Origin: Saprospiraceae bacterium
GTDB lineage: Bacteria > Bacteroidota > Bacteroidia > Chitinophagales > Saprospiraceae
Reading direction: 5' to 3'
NCBI GenBank assembly: GCA_027488135.1
Contig: JAIYCH010000056.1
Location: 1 to 64,000, forward strand
DNA: 64,000 bases
Shown here: one piece after another, positions 7,642-16,949 of the stretch
Layout: each line of letters starts with the position of its first letter
Numbering within the stretch: the stretch's first letter is position 1
Made by a program: the position numbers and the translations under genes
The notes under the pieces: model-generated
The model's input: the letters and a program-made list of their open reading frames with translations, nothing else
Databases searched by the model: none
What the model was told of the DNA's origin: nothing

Positions 7642-8952
7642 ATGGAAAAATTTCTAAGCGCTTTGCTTCTACTTGTTTCTTCTACTGTTTTCGGACAAAC
7701 ACAAATTAAGTTTGACCGATTTACTTTAGATAATGGTTTGAAAGTTATTTTACACGAAGACCACACTACACCTAATGTTGTGATTTCAGTTCTTTATCAT
7801 GTAGGTTCAAAAAATGAAAAGCCTGAAAGAACGGGATTTGCTCACTTTTTTGAACATTTGATGTTCGAAGGTTCTGAGAATATAGCGAGAGGGGAGTACG
7901 ATAAATATGTTTCCCGTGCTGGTGGAGCCTTAAATGCCTATACAAGTCAGGATAGAACGTATTATTATGAGTTTTTACCCTCTAATTATCTTGAATTAGG
8001 ATTATGGCTTGAATCTGAAAGAATGAAACATGCTGTGGTTGATTCAAAGGGTATTGAAACGCAAAGGGCGGTAGTAAAAGAAGAAAGAAAACAAAGAATG
8101 GATAACCAGCCTTACGGTACTTTAATGGAGCAGGTATTTGTGAGACTTTTTGATAATCATCCTTATCGTTGGATGCCCATTGGTTCAATGGAACACCTTG
8201 ATGCTGCCTCAGATGAGGATTATCAGCAGTTTTATAAAGACTTTTATCTTCCAGATAACGCTGTGCTAACCATTGCGGGTGACATAAATAAAAGTACCGC
8301 TAAAGCATTGGTTGAAAAATATTTTTCAACGATTCCAAAATCTTCAAAACCTATTTATCGTCCAGATATCACCGAAGCGCCATTAAATGGACCAAAAAGA
8401 GATACAGTGTATGATCGAGTTCAGCTGCCTGCTTTAATCATTGGTCATAGAACGCCAGCCCAGGGAAGTAAAGATTATTATGCTATGGAAATGCTAAATA
8501 CTTTGTTGTCAAATGGTAACAGCTCACGTATTTATCGTTCTCTTGTCGATGAAAAACAGTTGGCCATTCAGGCAGGTTCTTTTCAATTTCCACTCGAAGA
8601 CCCAGGTTTGGGTATTTCATACGGTATTGCAAATATGGGTGTTGAATTAATGGACATTGAAAAGGCGATTTTAGGGGAAATTGAAAAGGTGCAAAATCAA
8701 CCCATTTCTGATCAGGAGTTAAAAAAACTACAGAATCAAATTGAAAATCAGTTTGTGGACAAACTTTCATCCGTCGAAGGCATTGCTGAAAATCTGGCGG
8801 TGTATGAAACGCATTATGGAGACGCTTCCTTAATTAATACAGAGATCAATCGTTATTTGGCTGTTACTAAAGAAGATATCCAAAGGGTAGCTAATTTATA
8901 TTTTGATGAAAAGAATCGTCTTGTCTTATTTTGGTTGCCAAAATCAAATTAA
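7642..8952 (+). CDS. M16-family zinc metalloprotease, catalytic subunit
   Basis: A 436-residue secreted peptidase. The signal peptide is residues 1-19 (VFGQ end). The inverted zinc motif HFFEH is at 68-72, with H68 and H72 as ligands and E71 as the general base. The downstream ligand glutamate is expected in the region of residues 140-150 (VVKEERKQRM). Its single M16B length means it needs a partner of the same fold. That is supplied by the next gene, 41 bp downstream, which lacks the zinc motif. Family members degrade peptides in the periplasm. The gap upstream (7470-7641) shows no convincing consensus promoter. Confidence 0.93.
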   Translation: MEKFLSALLLLVSSTVFGQTQIKFDRFTLDNGLKVILHEDHTTPNVVISVLYHVGSKNEKPERTGFAHFFEHLMFEGSENIARGEYDKYVSRAGGALNAYTSQDRTYYYEFLPSNYLELGLWLESERMKHAVVDSKGIETQRAVVKEERKQRMDNQPYGTLMEQVFVRLFDNHPYRWMPIGSMEHLDAASDEDYQQFYKDFYLPDNAVLTIAGDINKSTAKALVEKYFSTIPKSSKPIYRPDITEAPLNGPKRDTVYDRVQLPALIIGHRTPAQGSKDYYAMEMLNTLLSNGNSSRIYRSLVDEKQLAIQAGSFQFPLEDPGLGISYGIANMGVELMDIEKAILGEIEKVQNQPISDQELKKLQNQIENQFVDKLSSVEGIAENLAVYETHYGDASLINTEINRYLAVTKEDIQRVANLYFDEKNRLVLFWLPKSN

Positions 8953-8993
8953 GATCGTTTTTAACCTTTTACACACTCAAATAATACATCACC

Positions 8994-11099
8994 ATGCAGC
9001 AGCATAAATTTTTAATTCTTTCTCTTTTCACATTTCTTTCTATCTTCTCTGTGCAAGGACAAGAGGATTTTAGGAAGTTAGCCCCGGTAGCTGGTCCAGC
9101 ACCAAAAATTGAAATTGGAAATTATACCTTATCTAAACTAAGTAATGGTCTTCAAATTATAGTGGTTGAAAATCACAAACTTCCCAGGGTTTCTTTTCAG
9201 CTTTTTGTTGATGTCCCTCTACATTTAGAAAATGAAAAGGCGGGTATTTCGTCTTTAGCAGGCCCATTATTGAGCGCTGGTACAAGCTCTAAGACAAAAG
9301 CACAAATTGATGAATCTGTTGATTTTATTGGTGCTTCCCTTAATACATCGGGAAATGGTATTTCTGCCTCATCCTTGACAAAACATACCGACGTTGTTTT
9401 AGAATTAATGTCTGATATTCTTTTTAATGCTTCTTTTCCTAAAGAAGAATTTGATAAGCTAATCAAGCAAACGCTTTCTGGTTTATCCAGTCAAAAAGAT
9501 GACCCGGGGGCAATTAGTTCAGAAATTTCAAGCAGATTGAGATATGGAACAAAACACCCTTACGGTGAAACAACTACCGAGCAATCTATTCAAAATATAA
9601 CGGTCACGGATTGTATTAAATATAAGGATGATTTTTTCAAACCAGGTAATTCTTACCTTATTGTGGTAGGTGATATTACCAATGCGGACGCTATTGCCAA
9701 GGCTGAAAAGTATTTTGGGGCATGGAAAAAAGGTAAGGTTAAAGCGCAAAAATTTGTTGACCCAACGCCGCCAGCGGCAAATCAAATGTATGTTTTCGAT
9801 AAAAATGATGCAGTTCAAACGGTTTTATCCCTCACCTATCCTCTAAATTTAGAGCCAGGTGCTGCAGACATTACCGCAGTATCAGTGATGAATCAAATAT
9901 TCGGTGGAGGAAGCTCCAGCCGTTTATTTAAAAATATTAGGGAGGATAAAGGTTATACTTACGGAGCCTATTCAAGTATTTCTCCCAATGAAAATATTGG
10001 TTTCTTTACGGCAGGCGCCAATGTAAGAAATGCAGTAACCGATTCTGCTTTGGCCGAGTTTATCGTTGAAATGAAATCAATCAGAGAGGGTACTGTTACC
10101 GACGAAGAACTAAATGCCGCAAAAGCGGAACTTCTTGGCCGTTTTGGACGTAGTTTGGAGCAACCCTCTACCATTGCAGGTTTTGCCCTGAATATTGTTC
10201 GTTATAAATTACCCGCTGATTATTATAATACTTATTTGCAACGGTTAAGTGCAGTTGATGCCGCTCAAGTTAAAGCCATGGCTTTGAAATATGTGAGTCC
10301 TGATAAGATTTTTATCTCAGCAGTAGGTAAAGGGTCAGAAATTGCTTCAAAATTAGCTCGATTCGATGCTGAAAACAAAGTGAGATACGTAGATAATTAT
10401 GGAAATCCTTTGGTTCCAAAATTAAAAATGGAAACTAAATCTGAGGCCAAAATAGCTCCTGCTACGATTATTGAAAACTATATTAAGGCTATTGGTGGTA
10501 AGGAGGTTCTTTCCAATGTTAAAGATGTGACCATAGAAATGTCTGCATCTATTCAAGGAATGCAGCTTTCAATGAAAAACATTCAAAAAGATAATATTAA
10601 GCTTATTTCCTCGGTTACAATGAATAGTATGACCTTAAGTGAGCAGATATTTGACGGTACTAAGGGTAAAATTACTGCCATGGGTCAGCCAGAAAAAATA
10701 GTGGAAGGCGAAGAGGCTAATGAATTACGTGATGAAGCCAGTATTTTTCCTGAATTGTTCTACACAGAAAAAGGTACTACTTTGGAATTAGCTGAAAATG
10801 AGGTGATTAATGGTATTGATTGCTATAAATTGTTGATTAAAGATGCTAAAGGAAAGATTAAATCTGATTATTTTGCTGTAGATTCCGGACTAAAAATGAG
10901 AACGTCTATGGTAGAGAAATCAGGTGAACAGGAAGTAACTATCATCCGCGATTACGGTGATTATAAGCCAGTAGCTAATATATTGTTTCCTCACAAATTG
11001 GTTATAAAAGGAGCTATGCCAGCACCTTTAGATGCTAATGTGAAATCAATTAATGTAAATAGTCAGGTATCTGATGATTTATTTAAAGTAGGTAAATAA
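8994..11099 (+). CDS. M16-family non-catalytic partner with LolA-like C-terminal domain
   Basis: A 701-residue secreted protein with signal peptide 1-22 (VQGQ). Residues about 40-460 form two M16 half-domains, but the HxxEH position reads AGISSLAGPLLSAG, so zinc ligands are absent. The second half keeps the R-Y pair (SSRLFKNIREDKGYTYGA) that non-catalytic subunits contribute to substrate binding. Residues about 480-701 form a separate beta-rich domain (IENYIKAIGG to LFKVGK) resembling periplasmic lipoprotein-carrier (LolA) folds. It is placed right behind the catalytic subunit, so the two probably form an M16B heterodimer. The gene ends two bases before the convergent ATP-grasp gene. Confidence 0.9.
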   Translation: MQQHKFLILSLFTFLSIFSVQGQEDFRKLAPVAGPAPKIEIGNYTLSKLSNGLQIIVVENHKLPRVSFQLFVDVPLHLENEKAGISSLAGPLLSAGTSSKTKAQIDESVDFIGASLNTSGNGISASSLTKHTDVVLELMSDILFNASFPKEEFDKLIKQTLSGLSSQKDDPGAISSEISSRLRYGTKHPYGETTTEQSIQNITVTDCIKYKDDFFKPGNSYLIVVGDITNADAIAKAEKYFGAWKKGKVKAQKFVDPTPPAANQMYVFDKNDAVQTVLSLTYPLNLEPGAADITAVSVMNQIFGGGSSSRLFKNIREDKGYTYGAYSSISPNENIGFFTAGANVRNAVTDSALAEFIVEMKSIREGTVTDEELNAAKAELLGRFGRSLEQPSTIAGFALNIVRYKLPADYYNTYLQRLSAVDAAQVKAMALKYVSPDKIFISAVGKGSEIASKLARFDAENKVRYVDNYGNPLVPKLKMETKSEAKIAPATIIENYIKAIGGKEVLSNVKDVTIEMSASIQGMQLSMKNIQKDNIKLISSVTMNSMTLSEQIFDGTKGKITAMGQPEKIVEGEEANELRDEASIFPELFYTEKGTTLELAENEVINGIDCYKLLIKDAKGKIKSDYFAVDSGLKMRTSMVEKSGEQEVTIIRDYGDYKPVANILFPHKLVIKGAMPAPLDANVKSINVNSQVSDDLFKVGK

Positions 11100-11101
11100 A
11101 G

Positions 11102-12304
11102 TTAATCTATAGGTTTATCAGGAGTGGGTGCTGAAGCATGAAATTTTTCTTGTATGATGGGTGTAATACTTTCCATCATTGAAATAATGTCTTCGAAATG
11201 CTCACTCCTGAAAACCATACCTACATGGTAATCCTTTTTTAATGTCCAGACGATCTTTTCGTCACTAAAAATGGATATATCCGGCTCCTTCATTTTTGCC
11301 AGAGAAACTATGAGTCCTGCGAAGAAGTTTTTCTTATCAGGGATCGTATAAGGCACATTTTCAAAAACACAATGTTCCAGATTGGCCCATTCTTTCCACA
11401 TGTTTATTCCTGTGGCGGCTTCTAATAATTCTGCAATATGTGCCCCTCCAACCCGGGCGGAAGTTTCAAGAAAGTAGATTTTTCCATCTTTTTCTGCCTT
11501 AATAAATTCAGTATGACTTGCTCCGTTCTGTAGATTGAAGGATCGAAGGAGTTGCCTGTTTAGACTTAGAATCTCTTTATTGTCAAGGGTATAATCGGGG
11601 AGTGTAATAGTTTTAAATATACCTCCTTCATGAGCTACTTTTAATGGTGTTTCTAAATATCTAGAGGTTTTTTCAAAAACAATGTCGCCATTATATGATA
11701 AGGAATCACAGTGAAAAACACTTCCCGGGATAAATTTTTCTAAGAGATAATCAGTTCTGTTTTCACCTATATCTTGAAGAAACTGAGCTACTTCATTGAA
11801 TGATGCTACTTTTTTTATACCTGTCGTTGATGCCTGACTTCTCGGCTTAATTATCCAGGGACCCTCTACTTCCTTCATAAATTGATGAACGGCCATATCA
11901 TTAAACAGAGGACAAAATGGTGGAATGGATATTTCAAATTCCTTGGCAGCTATTCTCATGGCTAATTTATCTCTGAAAAGTTGAGCCGTATGAACATTCA
12001 TGCCCTTTATTTGAAAGGCAGACCTAAGAAAAGCTGCTTTCTCAACATCAAAGTCGTCCAAAGCTACCAAAACGTCTATTTTTTCCGTTTGTAATAACCA
12101 GCCAAACCCTTTTTTTAGTAGTGCCATATTTTCTATGGAATTATCCTCGGTCGGCAAATAATAGGTTTCGGTAATATGAGACCATGGCCAATTTTCCTGC
12201 TTTCTGCTTTCACAGGTTATTAGAAATACGCGATGGCCTAAAATAGATTGCTGGATTAAAAATTCTGTCCCCTTAAAATAGCTGCAAATGCATAATATAT
12301 TCAT
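11102..12304 (-). CDS. ATP-grasp domain protein
   Basis: A 400-residue cytoplasmic protein with the biotin-carboxylase-like ATP-grasp fold. A Rossmann-like N-domain runs over about 1-115. The ATP-binding lysine segment is PWIIKPRSQASTTG near residue 155. The metal-binding end is FLETSARVGGAHIAELLEAATG near residue 290. Relatives ligate a carboxylate to an amine or thiol through an acyl-phosphate, for example in peptide-like ligations. The substrate is not predictable here. It follows the esterase gene by 10 bp in the same direction, suggesting one transcript. ETSAR replaces the more common EINAR at the metal site, which is tolerated in this family. Confidence 0.82.
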   Translation of the reverse strand: MNILCICSYFKGTEFLIQQSILGHRVFLITCESRKQENWPWSHITETYYLPTEDNSIENMALLKKGFGWLLQTEKIDVLVALDDFDVEKAAFLRSAFQIKGMNVHTAQLFRDKLAMRIAAKEFEISIPPFCPLFNDMAVHQFMKEVEGPWIIKPRSQASTTGIKKVASFNEVAQFLQDIGENRTDYLLEKFIPGSVFHCDSLSYNGDIVFEKTSRYLETPLKVAHEGGIFKTITLPDYTLDNKEILSLNRQLLRSFNLQNGASHTEFIKAEKDGKIYFLETSARVGGAHIAELLEAATGINMWKEWANLEHCVFENVPYTIPDKKNFFAGLIVSLAKMKEPDISIFSDEKIVWTLKKDYHVGMVFRSEHFEDIISMMESITPIIQEKFHASAPTPDKPID

Positions 12305-12314
12305 ATTTAATTAT

Positions 12315-13391
12315 TTATAAGATAAATTCCATGGATTGAAAAAATTCCTCTCCCCAGTAAGATTCATGATGTTCACCTTGAGAATTAATTTTCAAAGTGA
12401 TTTCATTTTCTGTGTTTAACGCTCTCAACCCATGGTACAAAGCCACCACCTGATTTACCATTTCCTTGCTCTCCCTTCCCCCACAATAAATATAAGTTTT
12501 TGTTTTTATTGTTTCAGAAGAATTAGATTGTAACCAATCGAAAAGATTTGGAAGGAGCCATAAGGAAGGCGAAAAAATAAGGCCCTTTCCAAATACGGAG
12601 GGAAACGCCAAATGAGCATATAAACTTATGAGTCCGCCCATTGAACTACCCCCAATGATGGTATTCTGCGGATTGCCTATCGTCCTGTAATTTTCATCCA
12701 CATAAGGAATAATATCATTTTTTAAAAAATCTATATAATCTTTACCATAAGCTTCCGCCCGATCGGGCACATGAGGAGGGGTATATTCTGCCAATCTATT
12801 CTCATGGGTATGATCAACGGCCAATATGATAACCCTTTTATCTTTCTGAGCGGATAATCTGGCTACTTTTCTATCGATGTGCCAATTTCCATAAGGGGAT
12901 TTGTCTTGAAAAAGATTTTGCCCATCCTGTAAATAAACAATGGGGTATCTTTCCGTCGATGAATAATAATCCCACGGTAAAAGTATAGATATTCTCCTCG
13001 TTTTAATCGGGTCAGGGACTTTGAATTTGGAAGATAAGTCGTGGATAATAGGGTAATATTTAGTGTAGTTCAAATCTTCATCTTTCAACCACTGATTGAC
13101 GGTATCTTTGGGTTCAGACATTCCCTTTGCCCATTTTCTGTTGGGCGTATGTTTTCCTGAGCCGTTAAGTTCAACAGAATGCCAATCTCCACGGGTGTAT
13201 TTATAATCCAGGGTTTCATTGGGAATTAAAGCTAAAGGAAGATGAATAAAATAGTTGTTTTGACTTTCATTTATCATCTGATATCTTACATCGGCGGGTT
13301 TCCAACCGTTGAAGTTACCCGTTAAATAAATATTGCCCTTTTCATTAGAATCATCCAACAGGGAAATTTTCAAAAAATTTATTTTTGTCAT
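12315..13391 (-). CDS. Esterase with N-terminal glycogen-binding-like domain
   Basis: A 358-residue alpha/beta hydrolase of the esterase D/Fes type. Residues 1-110 form an early-set beta domain (IYLTGNFNGW) as in CBM48-type modules. Residues 130-358 form the hydrolase, with the nucleophile elbow GGSSMGG (S250) and a likely catalytic histidine in GEHHESYW near 340. There is no signal peptide, so it is probably cytoplasmic. The same two-domain layout occurs in enterochelin esterases and in uncharacterised acyl esterases; no siderophore genes are present here. It is the first gene of the pair with the ATP-grasp enzyme. Confidence 0.85.
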   Translation of the reverse strand: MTKINFLKISLLDDSNEKGNIYLTGNFNGWKPADVRYQMINESQNNYFIHLPLALIPNETLDYKYTRGDWHSVELNGSGKHTPNRKWAKGMSEPKDTVNQWLKDEDLNYTKYYPIIHDLSSKFKVPDPIKTRRISILLPWDYYSSTERYPIVYLQDGQNLFQDKSPYGNWHIDRKVARLSAQKDKRVIILAVDHTHENRLAEYTPPHVPDRAEAYGKDYIDFLKNDIIPYVDENYRTIGNPQNTIIGGSSMGGLISLYAHLAFPSVFGKGLIFSPSLWLLPNLFDWLQSNSSETIKTKTYIYCGGRESKEMVNQVVALYHGLRALNTENEITLKINSQGEHHESYWGEEFFQSMEFIL

Positions 13392-13489
13392 ATTTTCAGA
13401 AGAACGTTTTTAATCTTTTAATTATGGAGGTTTATCGAAAAATAAATAAAGCAATTTACTAAATTCCCTTAAATTGCAGTGTTTTTCGA

Positions 13490-14065
13490 ATGGCTTTAAT
13501 AATATATGAAATGATGGATAAATCATCGACCAACTTATTTGGTAATTTAGATGGCTTGGATGATAAAAGTTGTAAATCGCTGACCGATGCATTGCTTCGA
13601 AACAATTTGAAGGGCTTTGATTATCTTGAGTTTAGAGCTTCTCTACGCGCATTGGCGAGTTTAAAGATGGAGCCTTCCCAGGTTTTTCAATCTGCCTTTG
13701 CCACAGCTTCCGTTATTGGTTTAACGAAGGAACATTTGGTTAGCTCTGCCGAACATTATAAATCTGTTTTGCAAAAGGAGAAAAATTCATTTGATGTTGC
13801 GCTGCAAAATCAGGTGAACCAACATGTTGTGGTAAGAAACAATGAAATTCTGGCGCTTGAACAACAAATATCAACTTTTAAACAGCAAATAGAAGAGCTT
13901 GAATCTAAAATTATCAAGAATGAAGCCCTGATAAAATCTAAAAACGAACAGATTATTGAATCTGATTCGAAAATTAATGCCACAAAACAAAATTTTGAAG
14001 TTACCTTGCACGCTATCAATAGTGAAATTGATCGTGATATCGATGCAATCAACCTTTATCTGTAA
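13490..14065 (+). CDS. Coiled-coil protein, partner of the PspA-like protein
   Basis: A 191-residue soluble protein that I do not recognise as a named family. Residues 15-95 look like a compact helical domain (LDDKSCKSLTDALL, then LKMEPSQVFQSAFATASV). Residues 100-185 are a continuous coiled coil rich in Q, E, K and I, with a heptad-like pattern. No signal peptide or membrane helix is visible. It lies 11 bp upstream of the membrane-anchored PspA/IM30-like gene, so co-expression and binding through the coiled coils are plausible. An alternative start at 13514 (second M of YEMMDKSS) would lose eight residues. Confidence 0.75.
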   Translation: MALIIYEMMDKSSTNLFGNLDGLDDKSCKSLTDALLRNNLKGFDYLEFRASLRALASLKMEPSQVFQSAFATASVIGLTKEHLVSSAEHYKSVLQKEKNSFDVALQNQVNQHVVVRNNEILALEQQISTFKQQIEELESKIIKNEALIKSKNEQIIESDSKINATKQNFEVTLHAINSEIDRDIDAINLYL

Positions 14066-14076
14066 ATTCTTAAACT

Positions 14077-15114
14077 ATGGCTGATATATCTCAATTTAAT
14101 AGTGGAAATATGAAACCCAAATCCTTTTGGTCAAGACCGGAAGGGATTGCTGGTCTTGTTTTTCTGATGACTATCGTCGGGGGCGTTGGTTTCTTGATAT
14201 TTTCTAATATTGCCTTCCTTTTAGCTTTGGCTCAGAATGTGTTTTATCTGACTTTAATGATTATTGCCATTGGAGCATTAGTTTATATGGTGGCTGATCC
14301 TCGCATGAGAACGCTTGTATGGTATATGTATAAAAGTTTAATGCGTACCATTACCGGCGCTTTTGTTACCATAGATCCAGTAGGCATTTTAAAAAATTAT
14401 GTGGAAGATCTGGAGAAAAATTTAGGTAAAATGCGCACGCAAATTGGCTTGTTACGCGGTCAAATAAGGAAACTTCACACTGTTTATGAGGAAAATGAAA
14501 AAGAGGTGAATGCCAGTATGAAACTCGCGCAAGCTGCCAGAGATGCTGGAAATGAAAATCAAATGTTGCTCAGTTCAAGAAAAGCAGCAAGATTGAAGGA
14601 AAGTAATGAAAAATATACCGTTCTCCTCCAGAAAATGGAGATTCTTTATCGTATTTTAACAAAAATGCATGACAATTCTGAGGTGCTTTTGGAGGATACA
14701 AGAGATCAGGTTAAATTAAAAGAGCAGGAGAGAAAGGCTATTCGTACCTCTCACTCTGCTATGAAATCAGCCATGAGCATTATTAGCGGAGATCCCGATA
14801 AAAGAGCTATGTTCGATATGGCGATGGAAACCATTGCCGATGATGTCGCCAATAAGGTAGGTGAAATGGAGCGTTTTATGGAAATGTCTTCTAATTTTAT
14901 GGATTCAGTGGATCTGCAAAATGGTGTTTTTGAAGAACAAGGATTGAAAATGTTGGAAGAATGGGAGAAAAAATCGTCTCTAATGTTGCTCGATGGCTCT
15001 TCCTCCTCTTTATCCTCTCCATCCATGCTTGACCTAAATCAGAAGGGTTTTTCAAAAGGTGAAACACCAAAAATTTCTGGTTCTTCCTCTTATGATAATC
15101 TCTTTAATAGCTGA
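14077..15114 (+). CDS. Membrane-anchored PspA/IM30-like protein
   Basis: A 345-residue protein. Two hydrophobic helices are at about residues 25-50 and 55-78. A third region, about 105-250, is a long alpha-helical hairpin. Its DPVGILKNYVEDLEKNLGKMRTQI, LLSSRKAARLKESNEKYTVLLQKMEILYRILTKM and EERKA-type segments follow the helix order of PspA/Vipp1 (DPQKL-like start, R-K-L stretch, cross-hairpin). PspA/IM30 proteins are bacterial ESCRT-III relatives that polymerise on membranes, but they normally have an amphipathic helix at the N-terminus rather than true membrane helices. The C-terminal 60 residues are low complexity and serine-rich. It is in one operon with the coiled-coil protein. The homology call rests on pattern, not on a search. 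Confidence 0.68.
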   Translation: MADISQFNSGNMKPKSFWSRPEGIAGLVFLMTIVGGVGFLIFSNIAFLLALAQNVFYLTLMIIAIGALVYMVADPRMRTLVWYMYKSLMRTITGAFVTIDPVGILKNYVEDLEKNLGKMRTQIGLLRGQIRKLHTVYEENEKEVNASMKLAQAARDAGNENQMLLSSRKAARLKESNEKYTVLLQKMEILYRILTKMHDNSEVLLEDTRDQVKLKEQERKAIRTSHSAMKSAMSIISGDPDKRAMFDMAMETIADDVANKVGEMERFMEMSSNFMDSVDLQNGVFEEQGLKMLEEWEKKSSLMLLDGSSSSLSSPSMLDLNQKGFSKGETPKISGSSSYDNLFNS

Positions 15115-15118
15115 TTTT

Positions 15119-15826
15119 ATGAAAAACACGGTTGTAACGGCTATATTCCTGACCTCATTGTCCATTTTCAATTTGTCAGGACAAGATAATAAAAAGGTTA
15201 TGGATTGGGCAAATCTATCAAGATATAAGGAGGCAAACATCGCTTTATTAAAAGAGAAACCTTCATCTTCTGCTATCGTTCTGATGGGTAATTCCATTAC
15301 CGAAGGTTGGGTGAGGGAGCGTCCCGATTTTTTTAAAGCGAATACCAATTTAGTAGGTAGGGGAATCAGTGGACAAACAACGCCTCAGATGTTGTTGAGA
15401 TTTAAGCAAGACGTTGTTCATCTAAAACCCAAATTAGTGGTGCTGCTCTGTGGTATTAATGATATTGCTCAAAATACTGGCCCAATTTCTCAATCTGAAA
15501 TAATGGATAACATTATTTCTATGTGTGAATTGGCTGTTGCCAATAAAATCGGCGTGATTTTAAGTTCGGTTCTACCCGCCAGTGATTTTCCTTGGCGTCC
15601 TGGTATGAACCCTGGTCCAAAGGTGGTTAGTTTAAATGAGGACATTAAAAAGTACGCTAAATTAAAGGGACATGTTTATCTGGATTATTATTCTTCCATG
15701 GAAGACGGTAATCTGGGACTTAAACCGGGGTTGAGTACCGATAAAGTTCATCCTACGCCGGCTGGTTATGCTATCATGGAACCTTTATTATTGGCAGCCA
15801 TTCAAAAAGGGCTGAAAAAACTATAA
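15119..15826 (+). CDS. Secreted SGNH/GDSL-family hydrolase
   Basis: A 235-residue protein when started at 15119, which gives a signal peptide (MKNTVVTAIFLTSLSIFNLSGQ) and sits 4 bp after the PspA-like stop codon. A longer frame from 15059 would overlap that gene and is less likely. The SGNH blocks are GNSIT (nucleophile S59), a conserved glycine in VGRGISGQTT, GINDI (block III, N) and DKVHPT (block V, D and H). Relatives are acyl-hydrolases or sialate/acetyl-xylan esterases; this one resembles GDSL-type lipases of unknown substrate. Its stop overlaps the convergent purE stop region by 6 bp. Confidence 0.88.
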   Translation: MKNTVVTAIFLTSLSIFNLSGQDNKKVMDWANLSRYKEANIALLKEKPSSSAIVLMGNSITEGWVRERPDFFKANTNLVGRGISGQTTPQMLLRFKQDVVHLKPKLVVLLCGINDIAQNTGPISQSEIMDNIISMCELAVANKIGVILSSVLPASDFPWRPGMNPGPKVVSLNEDIKKYAKLKGHVYLDYYSSMEDGNLGLKPGLSTDKVHPTPAGYAIMEPLLLAAIQKGLKKL

Positions 15827-16321
15827 AATCTGTATTTTTTTGGCCTTTTCCTGGACCTCTTTATTTAGTTGTTTTTTGTAGTCAATGAGCATGTTCTGAA
15901 GTTCGACATTGCTGGTGCTCAATATCTGAACAGCTAAAAGGCCAGCATTTTTTGCTCCATTGAGTGCTACTGTAGCCACGGGAACGCCACCCGGCATTTG
16001 TAAAATAGACAAGATTGAGTCCCAACCGTCAATGGAATTAGTTGATTTAATGGGTACGCCAATGACAGGTAAAGGGGAAATAGCAGCTACCATGCCGGGT
16101 AAATGTGCTGCTCCTCCTGCTCCGGCAATAATCACTTTTATGCCTCGAGAATGAGCATTATTAGCAAAAGAATATAATTTTTCAGGTGTTCTGTGTGCAG
16201 AAACAATATCAACCTCATAAGAAATGTTAAATGATTTGATGATGTGAACCGCTTCTTCCATTATCTTCATATCGGAATCGGATCCCATGATTATGCTCAC
16301 TAAAATGGCTTCTTGTTTCAT
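15821..16321 (-). CDS. purE: N5-carboxyaminoimidazole ribonucleotide mutase
   Basis: A 166-residue class I PurE, which moves the carboxylate of N5-CAIR to C4 in de novo purine synthesis. The signatures are IMGSDSD (residues 11-17), SAHRTPE with the catalytic histidine, AGAGGAAHLPGMVA, and PVIGVP. It is the usual size for the octameric enzyme. purK is not adjacent. It is divergent from the secreted protein at 16350, with only 28 bp between start codons. Its promoter must therefore lie partly in the neighbouring gene. Confidence 0.96.
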   Translation of the reverse strand: MKQEAILVSIIMGSDSDMKIMEEAVHIIKSFNISYEVDIVSAHRTPEKLYSFANNAHSRGIKVIIAGAGGAAHLPGMVAAISPLPVIGVPIKSTNSIDGWDSILSILQMPGGVPVATVALNGAKNAGLLAVQILSTSNVELQNMLIDYKKQLNKEVQEKAKKIQIL

Positions 16322-16349
16322 TTGTTTTTTTTCGTAAAACTACTATTTT

Positions 16350-16913
16350 ATGTATCGATTCATACTTCTTTTTGGTCTGTCGCTTATTTTTTTTTCGATG
16401 AATGCACAGCAAAATCCTGAAATAAAGCTAGAATGGTTCAAGTTTAAGTCAGATAAAGGCAAATTTGTAGTTTCCGTGCCAGGAGAACTCCGCGAAAAAA
16501 TAGATAGCTCCAATACGCCTTTAGGCCCTCTCGTTATGCATACTTTTTATTTTCAGCCTTCCCCAAATAGTGGCCATTCAAATTTCATGTATATGGTTCA
16601 ATATTGCGATTATCCAGAGGGGGCGCTCGATCCCAAGGATGAATCTTTTGTCAGTGATTTTTTTGAGTCAACAAGGAATGAAGCCGCTTTTAGCATCAAC
16701 GGAAAGGTTATTTATTTCTCTCCTATAAAATTAAATACTTTACCAGGTCAGTTTTGGCGAATACATTACAAAAATGATACTGCTGTTATTAAGACAAAAG
16801 CTTACTTAATGAAAAATAGGTATTTTGCCATTCAAACAATCACCTTCAAATCACTTGCTTCAAACATGGATACAGATAAATTTTTCGATTCCTTTCAAAT
16901 GCTTGAAAATTAG
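16350..16913 (+). CDS. Secreted protein of unknown function
   Basis: A 187-residue protein with a clear signal peptide (residues 1-19, MNAQ end). The mature part holds a beta-rich domain with the phrases GKFVVSVPGEL, MHTFYFQPSP and YLMKNRYFAIQTI. I do not recognise a named family; the pattern is common in small Bacteroidota periplasmic proteins. No catalytic motif is evident. It precedes coaD by 36 bp, but coaD has its own promoter in the tail of this gene (16903-16932). Confidence 0.75.
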   Translation: MYRFILLFGLSLIFFSMNAQQNPEIKLEWFKFKSDKGKFVVSVPGELREKIDSSNTPLGPLVMHTFYFQPSPNSGHSNFMYMVQYCDYPEGALDPKDESFVSDFFESTRNEAAFSINGKVIYFSPIKLNTLPGQFWRIHYKNDTAVIKTKAYLMKNRYFAIQTITFKSLASNMDTDKFFDSFQMLEN

Positions 16914-16932
16914 ATACCTTGAATTATCTTTG
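16903..16932 (+). promoter_or_regulatory. Promoter of coaD
   Basis: TTG at 16903-16905, a 19-bp spacer and TATCTTTG at 16925-16932, a full match to the Bacteroidota -33/-7 pattern. The predicted start is near 16938, leaving a leader of about 12 nt. Confidence 0.65.
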
Positions 16933-16949
16933 GTATTCATAAATCTGTT

